DNA of 64,000 nucleotides. Source: Pelagibius marinus. GTDB lineage: Bacteria > Pseudomonadota > Alphaproteobacteria > Kiloniellales > Kiloniellaceae. The notes beneath the pieces are model-generated. The model was not told the origin of the DNA, did not search any database, and saw only the letters and a list, made by a program, of their open reading frames with translations. Positions within the stretch are counted from its first letter, which is position 1. The number at the start of each line of letters is the position of its first letter. Both the position numbers and the translations under genes were made by a program. Where the stretch lies: the NCBI RefSeq assembly GCF_014925385.1, contig NZ_JACSDK010000009.1:62001-126000 (forward strand). The letters run 5' to 3'. Shown piece by piece: positions 1 to 8,895 of the stretch.

Positions 1-1
1 C

Positions 2-619
2 GGCAAGGCCGAGCAGGACGCCGAGGCCCTGACCCGGCTGGCCGACGGCAGCCTGCTGGTCGCCTACGAGCGCCACCACCGCCTGCGGCGCTTTCCCGGC
101 GGCGACCTCACAAAACCGCCGGCGGAGATCACCGCGCCCGCGAGCCTCGCGGCGGCCGAGGACAACGGCGGCATCGAGGCCCTGGTGGCGCTGGCCGGCG
201 ACCGCCTGCTCGCCTTCACGGAAGGCCAGAGGATCGGCACCGGCTACGCGGTCTATCTGCGCGACGGCGCCGGCCTGTGGCAGGGCCTGGCCCTGAAGCC
301 CAAGGGCCTCTTCTACCCGACCGGCGCGGCGCAGCTTCCCTCCGGCGACGTCATCCTGCTGGAGCGGCGCTTCACCCTGCTGGGCGGCCTCAGCGCCCGC
401 TTAAGACGCATTCCCCTCGCCGCGATCCAACCGGGCGCCCTGCTGGACGGCCTCGAGATCGCCGAGTTGCGCCCGCCGCTCACCCTCGACAACTTCGAGG
501 GCGTGGCCGTCCACCAACTCAGCGACGGCACGACGCGGATCACGCTCATCTCCGACGACAACTTCAGCCCCCTGCAGCGCAGCCTCCTCGTGCAGTTCGA
601 TCTGCTGAAGGGCGGTTGA
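2..619 (+). CDS. Esterase-like activity of phytase family protein (5' end outside window)
   Basis: The frame is open from base 2 with no start codon, so only the C-terminal ~205 residues are present. Segments such as DAEALTRLADGSLLVAYER and LTLDNFEGVAV, followed by LISDDNFSPLQRSLLVQFDL just before the stop, are the recurring blocks of the phytase-like esterase beta-propeller proteins of Alphaproteobacteria, usually secreted. The substrate is unknown for most members. The signal peptide would lie upstream and cannot be seen. Family assignment is from recalled motif similarity; activity is not established. Confidence 0.75.
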   Translation, partial: GKAEQDAEALTRLADGSLLVAYERHHRLRRFPGGDLTKPPAEITAPASLAAAEDNGGIEALVALAGDRLLAFTEGQRIGTGYAVYLRDGAGLWQGLALKPKGLFYPTGAAQLPSGDVILLERRFTLLGGLSARLRRIPLAAIQPGALLDGLEIAELRPPLTLDNFEGVAVHQLSDGTTRITLISDDNFSPLQRSLLVQFDLLKGG

Positions 620-749
620 GAGTCTCCGCCGTCGACAACTTGCCGGAGATCACCTCGGCGCAGAATTGGTAGCAGACAAAGTTCGCGTTCCCACCACGCC
701 GCGATTTCGCCTAAGCTATCCGCCTAGACAAAGCAGAGGGGGAAGCCGC

Positions 750-1328
750 ATGCCGTCACCGCAAGCCAAGGACCAGCCCTACACCTTGGAAACCTACGTC
801 GAGGATTTGCGGCGCATCACCGCCGAGACCGACGACGAGGACGAGATCATCCGCCGCGTCGGCCCGCTGGCCCAGCGCCTTGCCGTCAACAAGAGCTGGC
901 TGCAGGACAAGCACTACGTGACCAACGCCGAACAGGGCTTCAACGCCATCCTATTGCACGAGGAACCGGACCATTCCCTGGCGGTCTTCGTCGCAAACTG
1001 GCTGCCCGGCCGCGGCGCGCCGCCGCACGACCACGGCACCTGGGCGGTGGTGGCCGGCATCGAGGGCGTGGAACGCAACACGCGCTACGCCCGTGTCGAC
1101 GACCGCAGCCGACCCGACTACGCCGAGCTGGAAGTGAAGAACGAGATCGACGCCGACGAGGGCGAGCTGATCTGCATGAAAACCGGCGGCATCCACTCGG
1201 TACGCAACGAGACGGACAAGGTCACCCTGTCATTGCACACCTACGGCCGGCATGTGAACCACACCGTGCGCTCTCAGTACAATCTGGAGACCGGCGAGAA
1301 GAAGGACTTCAAGGTCCACGTCGACTGA
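750..1328 (+). CDS. Cupin, cysteine dioxygenase / 3-mercaptopropionate dioxygenase-like
   Basis: 192 aa single-domain cupin. The metal-site motif PPHDHGTWAVVAGIEG (about residues 90-105) gives two His ligands. A third His lies in GGIHSVRNETDKVTLSLHTYG. This is the thiol dioxygenase type of non-heme iron site, so the likely reaction is O2-dependent oxidation of a small thiol to a sulfinic acid; the substrate cannot be read from sequence. The ATG at 750 has a purine-rich ribosome site (AGAGGGGGAAG). The frame can be extended upstream to a TTG at 666, but that extension has no family similarity. The gene stands alone between a phytase-like esterase and a cyclase. Confidence 0.75.
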   Translation: MPSPQAKDQPYTLETYVEDLRRITAETDDEDEIIRRVGPLAQRLAVNKSWLQDKHYVTNAEQGFNAILLHEEPDHSLAVFVANWLPGRGAPPHDHGTWAVVAGIEGVERNTRYARVDDRSRPDYAELEVKNEIDADEGELICMKTGGIHSVRNETDKVTLSLHTYGRHVNHTVRSQYNLETGEKKDFKVHVD

Positions 1329-1497
1329 GGGGCAGTAAGTCGCCGAAAGCGCGAAGCGAGCCAAGCCGGCGGCAGGGTGTCGCAGGAGAATCGAAAGCCG
1401 ATACGAACAGGCCACGTCCGCTTGCCGGCCCCACTTCGAGTTCAAGGCCTGAGCAAATCGTGGCTGGGATCAAAGGGAATCAGCGGGGACCGAAGAG

Positions 1498-2304
1498 ATG
1501 CCGATCTTTCTGGACCGTCACGACGTGGGCGAGGCGTCCGCGGAAGACATCGCCGAGCTGCACATCCGGGATCTGGAAATTCAGGACAAATACGGTGTGA
1601 GGTTCCTGACCTATTGGTACGATTCCGAACGCCGGACGACCTTCTGTCTCGTGGATGCGCCGGACAAAGCCATGGCCGACCGGGTCCATGCGGAGGCCCA
1701 TGGACACGTCGCCAACGAAATGATCGCCGTGGAGCTCTCGGCCGTCGAAGCCTTTCTCGGCCGCATCCAGGATCCGCCCGCTGCCAAGGCGGCGCCGCTC
1801 GACGATTCGGCCTTCCGCGCCATCATGTTCACGGACATGGTCGGTTCGACGGAAATGACGGAACAGCTCGGCGATACGATGGCGTTGGAGCTGCTGAGGG
1901 CGCACGATGCGATCATTCGGCGGTCCCTGGAACAGCATGGCGGTTCCGAGGTGAAGCATCTCGGGGACGGCATCATGGCGTCGTTCAACGATGTGCCGGC
2001 TTCGGTCGCCTGTGCCATGAGGATTCAGGAAGAGCTCGGGTCGTACAACGAGAGCAGCAAGACGCCGATCCACGTGAGGATCGGCATACACGCCGGCGAC
2101 CCCGTCGAAGAGAGCAATGACCTCTTCGGTTCGGCGGTGCAGATGGCGGCGCGAATTTGTGGTCTCGCCCAGGCCAACACCGTCCTCGTATCCCACGAGG
2201 TCCGGAATGCCTGCAACGGCGGCGTCCTGGGCTTTGAATCCCTGGGCGCCCAGACACTCAAAGGTTTTTCAGAACCGGTTCAGCTCTATACCCCGGCCCG
2301 TTGA
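1498..2304 (+). CDS. DUF4242 domain fused to class III adenylate/guanylate cyclase
   Basis: 268 aa, soluble. Residues ~1-85 (start MPIFLDRHDVG, with ELHIRDLEIQDKYGVRFLTYWYD) look like DUF4242, a small ferredoxin-like domain sometimes labelled nickel-binding. Residues ~100-268 are a class III nucleotide cyclase: FTDMVGSTEM carries the first metal Asp, HLGDGIMASF the second, and FGSAVQMAAR the transition-state region, where Gln replaces the usual Asn. The C-terminus LGAQTLKGFSEPVQLY is the standard cyclase end. Expected product is cAMP, with the N-terminal domain a possible sensor. A second, unrelated-architecture cyclase lies at 15369-17165. It ends in a bidirectional terminator shared with rpmB. 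Confidence 0.82.
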   Translation: MPIFLDRHDVGEASAEDIAELHIRDLEIQDKYGVRFLTYWYDSERRTTFCLVDAPDKAMADRVHAEAHGHVANEMIAVELSAVEAFLGRIQDPPAAKAAPLDDSAFRAIMFTDMVGSTEMTEQLGDTMALELLRAHDAIIRRSLEQHGGSEVKHLGDGIMASFNDVPASVACAMRIQEELGSYNESSKTPIHVRIGIHAGDPVEESNDLFGSAVQMAARICGLAQANTVLVSHEVRNACNGGVLGFESLGAQTLKGFSEPVQLYTPAR

Positions 2305-2345
2305 GAGGGCAAGGAACACCTCTTCCCTGGCTTTCCAGAAAAGCA

Positions 2346-2370
2346 AAAGGCCCGCTGGGAGCGGGCCTTT
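2346..2370. terminator. Bidirectional intrinsic terminator between cyclase and rpmB
   Basis: Perfect 10-bp stem AAAGGCCCGC / GCGGGCCTTT with a 5-nt loop. The A-run on one side and T-run on the other make it work on both strands. It sits between the convergent cyclase (ends 2304) and rpmB (ends at 2410). Confidence 0.85.
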
Positions 2371-2409
2371 CGGAAACTCTATGAACCCCTTAAAGAGGCG
2401 AGTTGAAGC

Positions 2410-2709
2410 TCAGGCGGCGGCGCCCTGCTTCTCGGCGGCCTTCTTGATGCGGCGCTTCAGCTCGCGGGCCTTCTGGCCGAGCTTCTCCGAGGAGGTCGAC
2501 AGCAGGTAGGCGTCGATGCCGCCGCGCTTCTCCACGGTACGGATGGCGCGGGTCGAGAGGCGCAGCTGCACGGTGGTGCCCAGCACGTCGCTCATCAGGC
2601 TGACGTCCTGCAGGTTCGGCAGGAAGCGCCGGCGGGTGCGGTTGTTGGCGTGGCTCACGTTGTTGCCGGTCTGAACGCCCTTGCCGGTGAAGTCGCAACG
2701 TCGTGCCAT
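2410..2709 (-). CDS. rpmB: 50S ribosomal protein L28
   Basis: 99 aa basic protein of the large ribosomal subunit. It begins [20 protein letters not shown], the canonical L28 N-terminus with the GKxxxxGNxVSH signature, followed by [13 protein letters not shown]. The length fits alphaproteobacterial L28 with its Ala/Lys-rich C-terminal extension. It is monocistronic here; the terminator at 2346-2370 lies directly downstream. The ~170 bp upstream (2710-2875) carry no other gene and should hold the promoter. Confidence 0.97.
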   Translation of the reverse strand: MARRCDFTGKGVQTGNNVSHANNRTRRRFLPNLQDVSLMSDVLGTTVQLRLSTRAIRTVEKRGGIDAYLLSTSSEKLGQKARELKRRIKKAAEKQGAAA

Positions 2710-2875
2710 GATCGCAAATCCCAGGTCTGTGGCCCGCGCCCCGGTATCCCTAGGGGCTGGCAGGCATCCATTGAAAAAGGTTACCGGGCGGCTGCGCCAC
2801 CCGGTGCGGGCTGGTTTCTAAGGCAGCAGCGGGGCCCCGTCAAGCCGATTCCCGAGCATCTGGCCGCTTGCGCCA

Positions 2876-3031
2876 CCCCCTCACCCTCCCGCTGCGCGGG
2901 CCCCTCCCTCTCCCACAAGGGGAGAGGGAATTTTCCTCGCCACGCCAATAATTTACCCCTCTCCCCTGGTGGGAGAGGGCTGCGCAGGCTTGGCGAGGCA
3001 CAAAGCCGAGCCTAGCCGAAGCTGGGTGAGG
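2876..3031. repeat. Palindromic intergenic repeat family A, copy 1
   Basis: About 156 bp beginning CCCCCTCACCCTCCCGC and ending GCTGGGTGAGG, so the ends are inverted copies of each other. Inside are CCCTCTCCC / GGGAGAGGG hairpin arms. Two more copies lie at 8621-8766 and 14516-14669 in the same orientation. It fills most of the rpmB-meaB gap (2710-3061), in which nothing else was recognised. Confidence 0.85.
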
Positions 3032-3061
3032 CGGAATGACTGAAATTACCCGCGAATCCAG

Positions 3062-4054
3062 TTAATCCCCGATGAACAGCCCCACCAGGCGGCGGGCGGC
3101 GGCCGTCGGGGTGGTCTTGCCGGCCCGGACCTCGCGCTCCAGGCCCTGGAGCTCGCGAGCCACCTCCGGCTGGGCCTTGAAGCGGCGCATGAGGCCGTCG
3201 GAGATCTCGGCCCACATCCAGGCGCCGGCCTGGGCGGCGCGCTTGGCGGCGCGGGCGCCGCTGGCCTCCATGATCTCCCGGTGCTTCTGGACGGTCTCCC
3301 AGACCGCGTCGATGCCCTCGTCCAGCAGGGCCGAGCATTTCAGCACCGGCGGGCGCCAGTCCGGGTTGGGCGCGCGCAGGAGGCCCAGGGCGCCGTAGTA
3401 TTCCGCCACCGCCCGGTCGGCCGCCGGGACCAGGTCGCCGTCGGCCTTGTTGACGATGACCGCGTCGGCCAGCTCGACGATGCCCTTCTTGATGCCCTGC
3501 AGCTCGTCGCCGCCGCCGGGCAGCAGCATCAAGAGGAAGATGTCGACCATCTCCGCCACCGCCGTCTCCGACTGGCCGACGCCGACGGTCTCGACGATCA
3601 CCACGTCGAAGCCCGCGGCCTCGCAGACCAGCATGGCCTCGCGGGTGCGCCGGGCGACGCCGCCCAGGGTGCCGCCGGTGGGCGAGGGGCGGATGAAGGC
3701 CCGGGGATGGCGCGACAGCTCCTCCATGCGGGTCTTGTCGCCCAGGATCGAGCCGCCGGAGACCTTGGAGGAAGGGTCGACCGCCAGCACCGCCACCTGG
3801 TGGCCTTGCTCGACCAGGTGCAGGCCGAAACGCTCGATGAAGGTGGACTTGCCGACGCCGGGCACGCCCGAGATGCCGATGCGCACCGACTTGCCGCTGG
3901 CCGGCAGCAGCGCCTCCAGCAGGCTCTCGGCCTCCTCGCTGTGCTCGGGCTTGGTCGATTCTATGAGGGTGATGGCGCGGGCCAGCGCGCGGCGGTCGCC
4001 CGCCACGACCTTGCCGGCCAGCCCGGCCTGATCCTCTGCCCCCGGTTTCGTCAT
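3062..4054 (-). CDS. meaB: Methylmalonyl-CoA mutase-associated GTPase MeaB
   Basis: About 330 aa G3E-class P-loop GTPase that protects and reloads the B12-dependent methylmalonyl-CoA mutase. Walker A is GVPGVGKSTF (~residues 65-74). AVLAVDPSSKVSGGSILGDK and ETVGVGQSE are the MeaB/ArgK switch motifs, and VNKADGD is the NKxD guanine-specificity motif. The C-terminal dimerisation arm is present. The frame opens at 4090, but MTKPGAEDQ at 4054 is the better start because the 12 residues before it are not conserved. The mutase itself is at 8896-11049, separated by about five genes. Confidence 0.93.
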   Translation of the reverse strand: MTKPGAEDQAGLAGKVVAGDRRALARAITLIESTKPEHSEEAESLLEALLPASGKSVRIGISGVPGVGKSTFIERFGLHLVEQGHQVAVLAVDPSSKVSGGSILGDKTRMEELSRHPRAFIRPSPTGGTLGGVARRTREAMLVCEAAGFDVVIVETVGVGQSETAVAEMVDIFLLMLLPGGGDELQGIKKGIVELADAVIVNKADGDLVPAADRAVAEYYGALGLLRAPNPDWRPPVLKCSALLDEGIDAVWETVQKHREIMEASGARAAKRAAQAGAWMWAEISDGLMRRFKAQPEVARELQGLEREVRAGKTTPTAAARRLVGLFIGD

Positions 4055-4126
4055 GCCCCGCTTATGGGCCGAAGGGGCAGCGAAATGCAAGTCTCTCGCG
4101 TCGTGAGCCGAGATGCGGAGAGGCTG

Positions 4127-4234
4127 TCACCCCCACCCTAACCCTCCCCCATCCAAGGGGGAGGGGATTCAAAGTAGGCAGCCGCACCAAACAGCCCCTT
4201 CCCCCTTGATGGGGGAAGGATGGGTAGGGGGTGA
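4127..4234. repeat. Large imperfect palindrome (repeat family B)
   Basis: 108 bp whose left end TCACCCCCACCC is matched in inverted form by the right end GGGTAGGGGGTGA. Inner arms CCCTCCCCCATC and GATGGGGGAAGG also pair. The whole element could fold into one long hairpin. It lies between meaB and the VOC gene, both leftward, and could affect mRNA stability or readthrough. Only one copy was seen here. Confidence 0.7.
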
Positions 4235-4248
4235 GTTTGGTTGTTTAT

Positions 4249-4674
<426 letters not shown>

Positions 4675-4691
4675 GGGCAAAGGCTAACGCC

Positions 4692-5498
4692 TCAGGCCGC
4701 GTGCAACAATGCGCGCCACTTCCCGGGCGTGGTGCCGAAGGCCGCGCGGAACTGCCGCGTCATGTGCGCCTGGTCGGCAAAGCCGGCGCTCGCAGCCGCG
4801 GCTGCCAGGGAGCGGCCCTCGGCGATGGCGCCTTTGGCGAGGTCGAGGCGGCGCAGGGTGACGAAGCGGCTGGGCGAGACGCCGTAGGCCTTGCGGAACT
4901 GCCGGGCCAGGGTAAAGCGGTCCAGGCCATGCTCGCGCTCCAGCACCGCCAGGGAGATGCCTTCGGCGCAGGTCGCCGCCAGGTGATCCTTCACGCGGGC
5001 CATGCGCGGGTGCCGCACCGCCGGCCGCAGGGGCGCCCCCGACGCCCGCGCCAGCGCCCCGGCCAGGAGGGTGACGCGGTCGTTCTCGGCAAGCGCCTCA
5101 CGCGGGTCGTCAGGATGCGGGAAGAGCGCGGGAACGACCGCCCGCAGCGCCCGGTCGCGGGCCAGCGGATCGGGCACGAAGGGCAGCGCGGCCCCGCCGA
5201 GCGCTTCGCCGATCAGCTCCGGGGCGACGTAGACGATCCTGTAGCCGAAGCCGCCCTCCCTGCCCGGCCGGCCGTCGTGCAGCTCGTCGGGATGCAGCAC
5301 GAAGACGTCGCCGGGGCAAGAGGCCCGCGCCGCACCGCGATAGGTGAAGGCCTGCACGCCATGGGTGGTGACGCCGACGGCGTAGGTGTCGTGGCGGTGC
5401 GGCGAGAACTGCAGGTCCACCAGGGCCGCCTCGGCCCAGTCGAAACCGGGCGCCGCCGCACGGTAGCGCAGCCATTCCAACTGCTGTCTCGCTGTCAT
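4692..5498 (-). CDS. AraC family transcriptional regulator
   Basis: 268 aa. The N-terminal ~150 residues form a cupin-like AraC ligand domain (FSPHRHDTYAVGVTTHGVQAF, then GDVFVLHPDELHDGRP). The C-terminal ~100 residues hold two helix-turn-helix units: ISLAVLEREHGLDRFTLARQF and LAAAAASAGFADQAHMTRQF, then GTTPGKWRAL. It is divergent from the LysE-type exporter at 5549 with only ~50 bp between, so it probably controls that exporter in response to the exported metabolite. ATG at 5498 is chosen over a TTG at 5507. Confidence 0.9.
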   Translation of the reverse strand: MTARQQLEWLRYRAAAPGFDWAEAALVDLQFSPHRHDTYAVGVTTHGVQAFTYRGAARASCPGDVFVLHPDELHDGRPGREGGFGYRIVYVAPELIGEALGGAALPFVPDPLARDRALRAVVPALFPHPDDPREALAENDRVTLLAGALARASGAPLRPAVRHPRMARVKDHLAATCAEGISLAVLEREHGLDRFTLARQFRKAYGVSPSRFVTLRRLDLAKGAIAEGRSLAAAAASAGFADQAHMTRQFRAAFGTTPGKWRALLHAA

Positions 5499-5548
5499 CC
5501 TGCACAAACCTTCAAGATCGGGGTCAGGATCGGGCCTAAGTCTAACCC

Positions 5549-6163
5549 ATGACGACCGCCGGCGCCTCTCTGATCACCAACCTCGGCCTGCTGTGGCTGG
5601 CCGCCCTGCCGCTGATGGGCAGCCCGGGACCGGCCACCCTGGGCTCCGCCGCCATGGGCGCGGCCTTCGGCGCCAGGCGCGGCCTGCCCTATGTTTTCGG
5701 CATCATCGCCGGCACGGCGACCGTGCTCTGCCTCATGGCCAGCGGCGTCACAGCGGTGGTCCTGACCGTTCCGGCCCTGAGCTCGGCGATCACCCTCGCC
5801 GCGGCCGCCTACATCCTCTATCTCGCCTGGCGCATCGCCACGGCGCCGCCGCTGTCCAAGGCGGGCACGGCGGCCAAGGCGCCGGCCTTTCCCGGCGGCT
5901 ATTTCCTGGCGGTCGCCAACCCCAAGGCCTTCGCCGTGCTCGGCGCGATCTATGCCGGCAACACCGTCGTGCCCGGCGACCTCGCCCTCGACGCGGCGGC
6001 GAAGATCGCGGCCCTGACCCTGGTCATCGTGGTCGTGAATCTCATCTGGCTGGTTTTCGGCTCGATGATCGCCGCCCTGCTGCACGACCCGGTGAAGGCG
6101 CGCATCACCAACATCGCCTTCGCCGTGCTGCTGGTCGCCTCGGTGGGACTGGCGCTGATCTGA
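5549..6163 (+). CDS. LysE/RhtB family amino-acid exporter
   Basis: 204 aa hydrophobic protein with about six membrane segments. The conserved N-terminal SPGPATLGSAAMGAAFGARRG motif region and the mid-protein FPGGYFLAVANPKAF segment are typical of the LysE/RhtB translocator family, which exports amino acids or related compounds from the cytoplasm. The divergent AraC-type gene at 4692-5498 is the likely regulator. The substrate cannot be deduced. Confidence 0.87.
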   Translation: MTTAGASLITNLGLLWLAALPLMGSPGPATLGSAAMGAAFGARRGLPYVFGIIAGTATVLCLMASGVTAVVLTVPALSSAITLAAAAYILYLAWRIATAPPLSKAGTAAKAPAFPGGYFLAVANPKAFAVLGAIYAGNTVVPGDLALDAAAKIAALTLVIVVVNLIWLVFGSMIAALLHDPVKARITNIAFAVLLVASVGLALI

Positions 6164-6238
6164 TCTCAAATCATTGAGCCCGGGCTTGACCCCAGCATCT
6201 ATTGGGCAACAATCCCCCGGCGAGGGGGGCGAGCACGC

Positions 6239-6694
6239 ATGACAGCTTTTTGGATCACCTTGAGCGAGGACCAGTTCGAGTCGGACGGCGAGAAGATCGC
6301 CCTGGGATCGATCAAGCTCGGGAATTTTCAGGAAGACTTCCATGCGTCCCTGTCCCATTGGGACCAGGAGAGATATCGGTCCCAATGGAAGGAGGCGCTG
6401 GAACGCCTGGTCAAGGGTGAAGACAAATCAGCCCTTGTCACATCCATGTACGATCCCGACAAAGCCAACTTCATCACCTGGTGGCCGCTGTATCGAGACG
6501 GCGACTGCGTGCTGGTTCAAAATCAGCTTCTGTTCCTGGCGGAACTGGCAAAGCCCTTTAGCGAAGCACAGCCTTACAAATCCGTGCCGCGACGGGAAAC
6601 GACTACAGAAGATGGCGAGGCCATTTCCGAGTGGACCATCGACCTGTCTGATATCGAGGAATTCCTCGCCGCACACTACGGCTCAATGCGATAA
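6239..6694 (+). CDS. CdiI-like contact-dependent inhibition immunity protein (orphan)
   Basis: 151 aa, acidic, no signal peptide or membrane segment. The pattern LGNFQEDFHASLSHWD..RYRSQWKEALERL, SALVTSMYDPDKANFITWW, and RETTTEDGEAISEWTIDLSDIEEF resembles proteins annotated as CdiI immunity proteins. These bind and block a cognate contact-dependent toxin delivered by neighbours. No CdiA, toxin C-terminus or transporter lies nearby, so it would be an orphan. The base composition looks somewhat less GC-rich than its neighbours, which fits acquisition. ATG follows a GGCGAGGGGGGCGAG purine stretch. It ends 5 bp from the convergent ABC exporter. Family call is from memory of the motif pattern. Confidence 0.55.
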   Translation: MTAFWITLSEDQFESDGEKIALGSIKLGNFQEDFHASLSHWDQERYRSQWKEALERLVKGEDKSALVTSMYDPDKANFITWWPLYRDGDCVLVQNQLLFLAELAKPFSEAQPYKSVPRRETTTEDGEAISEWTIDLSDIEEFLAAHYGSMR

Positions 6695-6699
6695 CGCGG

Positions 6700-8562
6700 C
6701 TACTCCGCCGCGCCGCCGGCAGCGGCAACGGCGGGCCTGGGCTCTTCTTCCACCGCGGCCTGCTGGCGCGCCCACATCTGGGCGTAGACGCCACCGCGCG
6801 TCAGCAGCGCCTCGTGGCGGCCGCGCTCGACGATGCGGCCGGCCTCCAGCACCAGGATCTCGTCGGCCTCCACCACGGTGGAGAGGCGGTGGGCGATGAC
6901 CAGCGTCGTGCGGTCGCGCGAGACCTGCTTCAGGGACTTCTGGATCTCGCGCTCGGTCTTGGTGTCGAGGGCCGAGGTCGCCTCGTCGAACAGCAGGATC
7001 TTCGGGCCCTTGAGGATGGTCCGCGCGATGGCGACACGCTGCTTCTCACCGCCGGAAAGCTTCAGGCCGCGCTCGCCCACCATGGTGTCGTAGCCGTCGG
7101 GCAGGCCCGCCACGAAGCCGTCGATCTGCGCCAGGCGCGCGGCCTCGCGCATTTCCTCTTCGCTGGCCGAGGGGCGGCCGTAGCGGATGTTGTAGCCGAC
7201 GGTGTCGTTGAACAGCACCGTGTCCTGCGGGACGATGCCGATGGCCGCGCGCAGGGAGGACTGAGTCACCTCGCGCAGATCCTGACCGTCGATCTTCACC
7301 GCGCCGTCCAGCACGTCATAGAAGCGGAAGAGAATGCGCGAAATGGTCGACTTGCCGGCGCCCGAGGGCCCGACGATGGCGACCGTGTTGCCGGCCTTCA
7401 CCGTGAAGCTGACGTCCTTCAGGATCGGCCGGCGCGGGTCGTAGCCGAAGGAGACGTTTTCGAAGACCACCTCGCCCTTCTTGAGGTCGAGGTCCGATGC
7501 CGCGTCCCTGTCGCGCACCTCGGCATCGGAGTGCAGCAGCTTGAACATGGTCTCCAGGTCGATCAGCGACTGCTTGATCTCGCGGTAGACCGTGCCGAGG
7601 AAGTTCAGCGGCATGGCGAGCTGCAGCAGGTAGGCGTTGACCATGACGAAGTCGCCGACGGTCATGGTCCCGGCCACCACGCCCTGGGCGGCCAGCACCA
7701 TCAGCAGGGTGATGCCGACGGCGATGATCAGCGACTGCCCGGTGTTCAGCACCGAGAGGCTGGAGCGGCTGCGCACCGCCGCGCTCTCGTAGCTGGCCAG
7801 CGCGCCGTCGAAGCGCCGCGCCTCATGGTCCTCGTTGCCGAAGTACTTCACCGTCTCGAAGTTCAGGAGGCTGTCGATGGCCTTGGTGCTGGCGTCGTTG
7901 TCCGCGTCGTTCATCTGCTTGCGGATCTCGATGCGCCACTCGGTCACCTTGAAGGTGAAGACCACGTAGCCGGCGATGGTCGCGAAGGGGATGAGGGCGA
8001 AGCGCCAGTCGAACATGACCCACAAGATGCCGCAGGCGAGGCTCACCTCGATCAATGTCGGGATCACCGAGATGGCGGTGAAGTGCAGCAGGAACTCGAT
8101 GCCCTTGGTGCCGCGGTCGATGGCGCGGCTGAGGCCGCCGGTCTGGCGCTCCAGGTGGAAGCGCAGCGAGAGCGCGTGGAGGTGGCGGAAGGTGGCCAGC
8201 GCCACCCGGCGCACCGCGTTCTGGGAGACGCGGGAGAAAAGGGTATCGCGCAGTTCGCCGAAACCGAGCGCCGCGACCCGCACCGCGCCGTAGGCCAGCA
8301 GCAGGCCCAGCGGCAGCACCAGGGCGAGGCCCGCGGCGTCCGCCCCGGCCGCTCCCGGCGTCAGGGCGTCGACCGCCGCCTTCAGCACCAGGGGCACGGT
8401 GACGATGGCCAGCTTGGCGCAGACCAGCAGCACCATGGCCGCCACCACGCGGACCTTCAGGTCGCTACGCCCGGCGGGCCAGAGGTAGGGCAGCAGGTTG
8501 GCCAGGACCTTGAGCTGGCCGAGGCCGACCTGCTGGTCTTTTTCGAGGGTGGTCGCGCGCAT
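6700..8562 (-). CDS. Atm1/HMT1-type ABC half-transporter (membrane domain + ATPase)
   Basis: 620 aa half-transporter. Residues ~30-330 hold six membrane helices, with the Atm1-type stretch NDADNDASTKAIDSLLNFE and VKYFGNEDHEARRF. The ATPase domain follows: Walker A GPSGAGKST (~395), Q-loop GIVPQDTVLFNDTVGYN, signature LSGGEKQRVAIAR, Walker B ILLFDEATSALD, and the H-loop His in IAHRLSTV. Atm1-type exporters work as homodimers, moving glutathione-linked sulfur or metal species across the inner membrane for metal or Fe-S homeostasis. It is transcribed alone, with repeat A copy 2 upstream. Confidence 0.9.
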   Translation of the reverse strand: MRATTLEKDQQVGLGQLKVLANLLPYLWPAGRSDLKVRVVAAMVLLVCAKLAIVTVPLVLKAAVDALTPGAAGADAAGLALVLPLGLLLAYGAVRVAALGFGELRDTLFSRVSQNAVRRVALATFRHLHALSLRFHLERQTGGLSRAIDRGTKGIEFLLHFTAISVIPTLIEVSLACGILWVMFDWRFALIPFATIAGYVVFTFKVTEWRIEIRKQMNDADNDASTKAIDSLLNFETVKYFGNEDHEARRFDGALASYESAAVRSRSSLSVLNTGQSLIIAVGITLLMVLAAQGVVAGTMTVGDFVMVNAYLLQLAMPLNFLGTVYREIKQSLIDLETMFKLLHSDAEVRDRDAASDLDLKKGEVVFENVSFGYDPRRPILKDVSFTVKAGNTVAIVGPSGAGKSTISRILFRFYDVLDGAVKIDGQDLREVTQSSLRAAIGIVPQDTVLFNDTVGYNIRYGRPSASEEEMREAARLAQIDGFVAGLPDGYDTMVGERGLKLSGGEKQRVAIARTILKGPKILLFDEATSALDTKTEREIQKSLKQVSRDRTTLVIAHRLSTVVEADEILVLEAGRIVERGRHEALLTRGGVYAQMWARQQAAVEEEPRPAVAAAGGAAE

Positions 8563-8620
8563 CTAAGGAGAGATATAGGGGCCCTGCGCCCCAGGGCCAA
8601 TCATTCTCTTGGGGCGGGTT

Positions 8621-8766
8621 CCCCCTCACCCTCCCGCTAACGCGGGCCCCTCCCTCTCCCACGAAGGCGAGAGGGCACCAAAAACAAACCCTCTCCCCTG
8701 GTGGGAGAGGGTTGTGAAGCCTTAGCAAGGCCTAGGGCCGAGCTTAGGCGAAGCTGGGTGAGGGGG
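8621..8766. repeat. Palindromic intergenic repeat family A, copy 2
   Basis: About 146 bp with the same ends as copy 1 (CCCCCTCACCC ... GGGTGAGGGGG) and the same CCCTCTCCC / GGGAGAGGG inner hairpins. It lies between the start of the ABC exporter gene and the end of the mutase gene, both leftward. It abuts a different hairpin element at 8791-8885. Confidence 0.85.
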
Positions 8767-8790
8767 CCGGCCTCGCCCTTCTCTACCACT

Positions 8791-8885
8791 GTCACCCTCG
8801 GGCTTGACCCGAGGGTCCATCCCTCCACAGCACCTTCCGTGCGGCACGTCCAGGGATGCTCGGGTCAAGCCCGAGCATGACGGTC
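8791..8885. repeat. Paired-hairpin intergenic element (family C)
   Basis: Two perfect 9-bp hairpins flank ~39 bp: ACCCTCGGG/CCCGAGGGT at 8794-8816 with loop CTTGA, and ATGCTCGGG/CCCGAGCAT at 8856-8878 with loop TCAAG. The two hairpins are also inverted relative to each other. This form is common between genes in Alphaproteobacteria. A related element is at 24070-24189. It lies just downstream of the mutase stop codon, where it could protect or terminate that mRNA. Confidence 0.75.
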
Positions 8886-8895
8886 TTTGTTCTGC

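Noticed and set aside
6814-8640. 608-aa plus-strand ORF opposite the Atm1-type exporter
   Set aside because: Low-complexity His/Gln/Asp/Arg/Gly composition typical of the antisense of a GC-rich gene; the minus-strand ABC protein has complete motifs.
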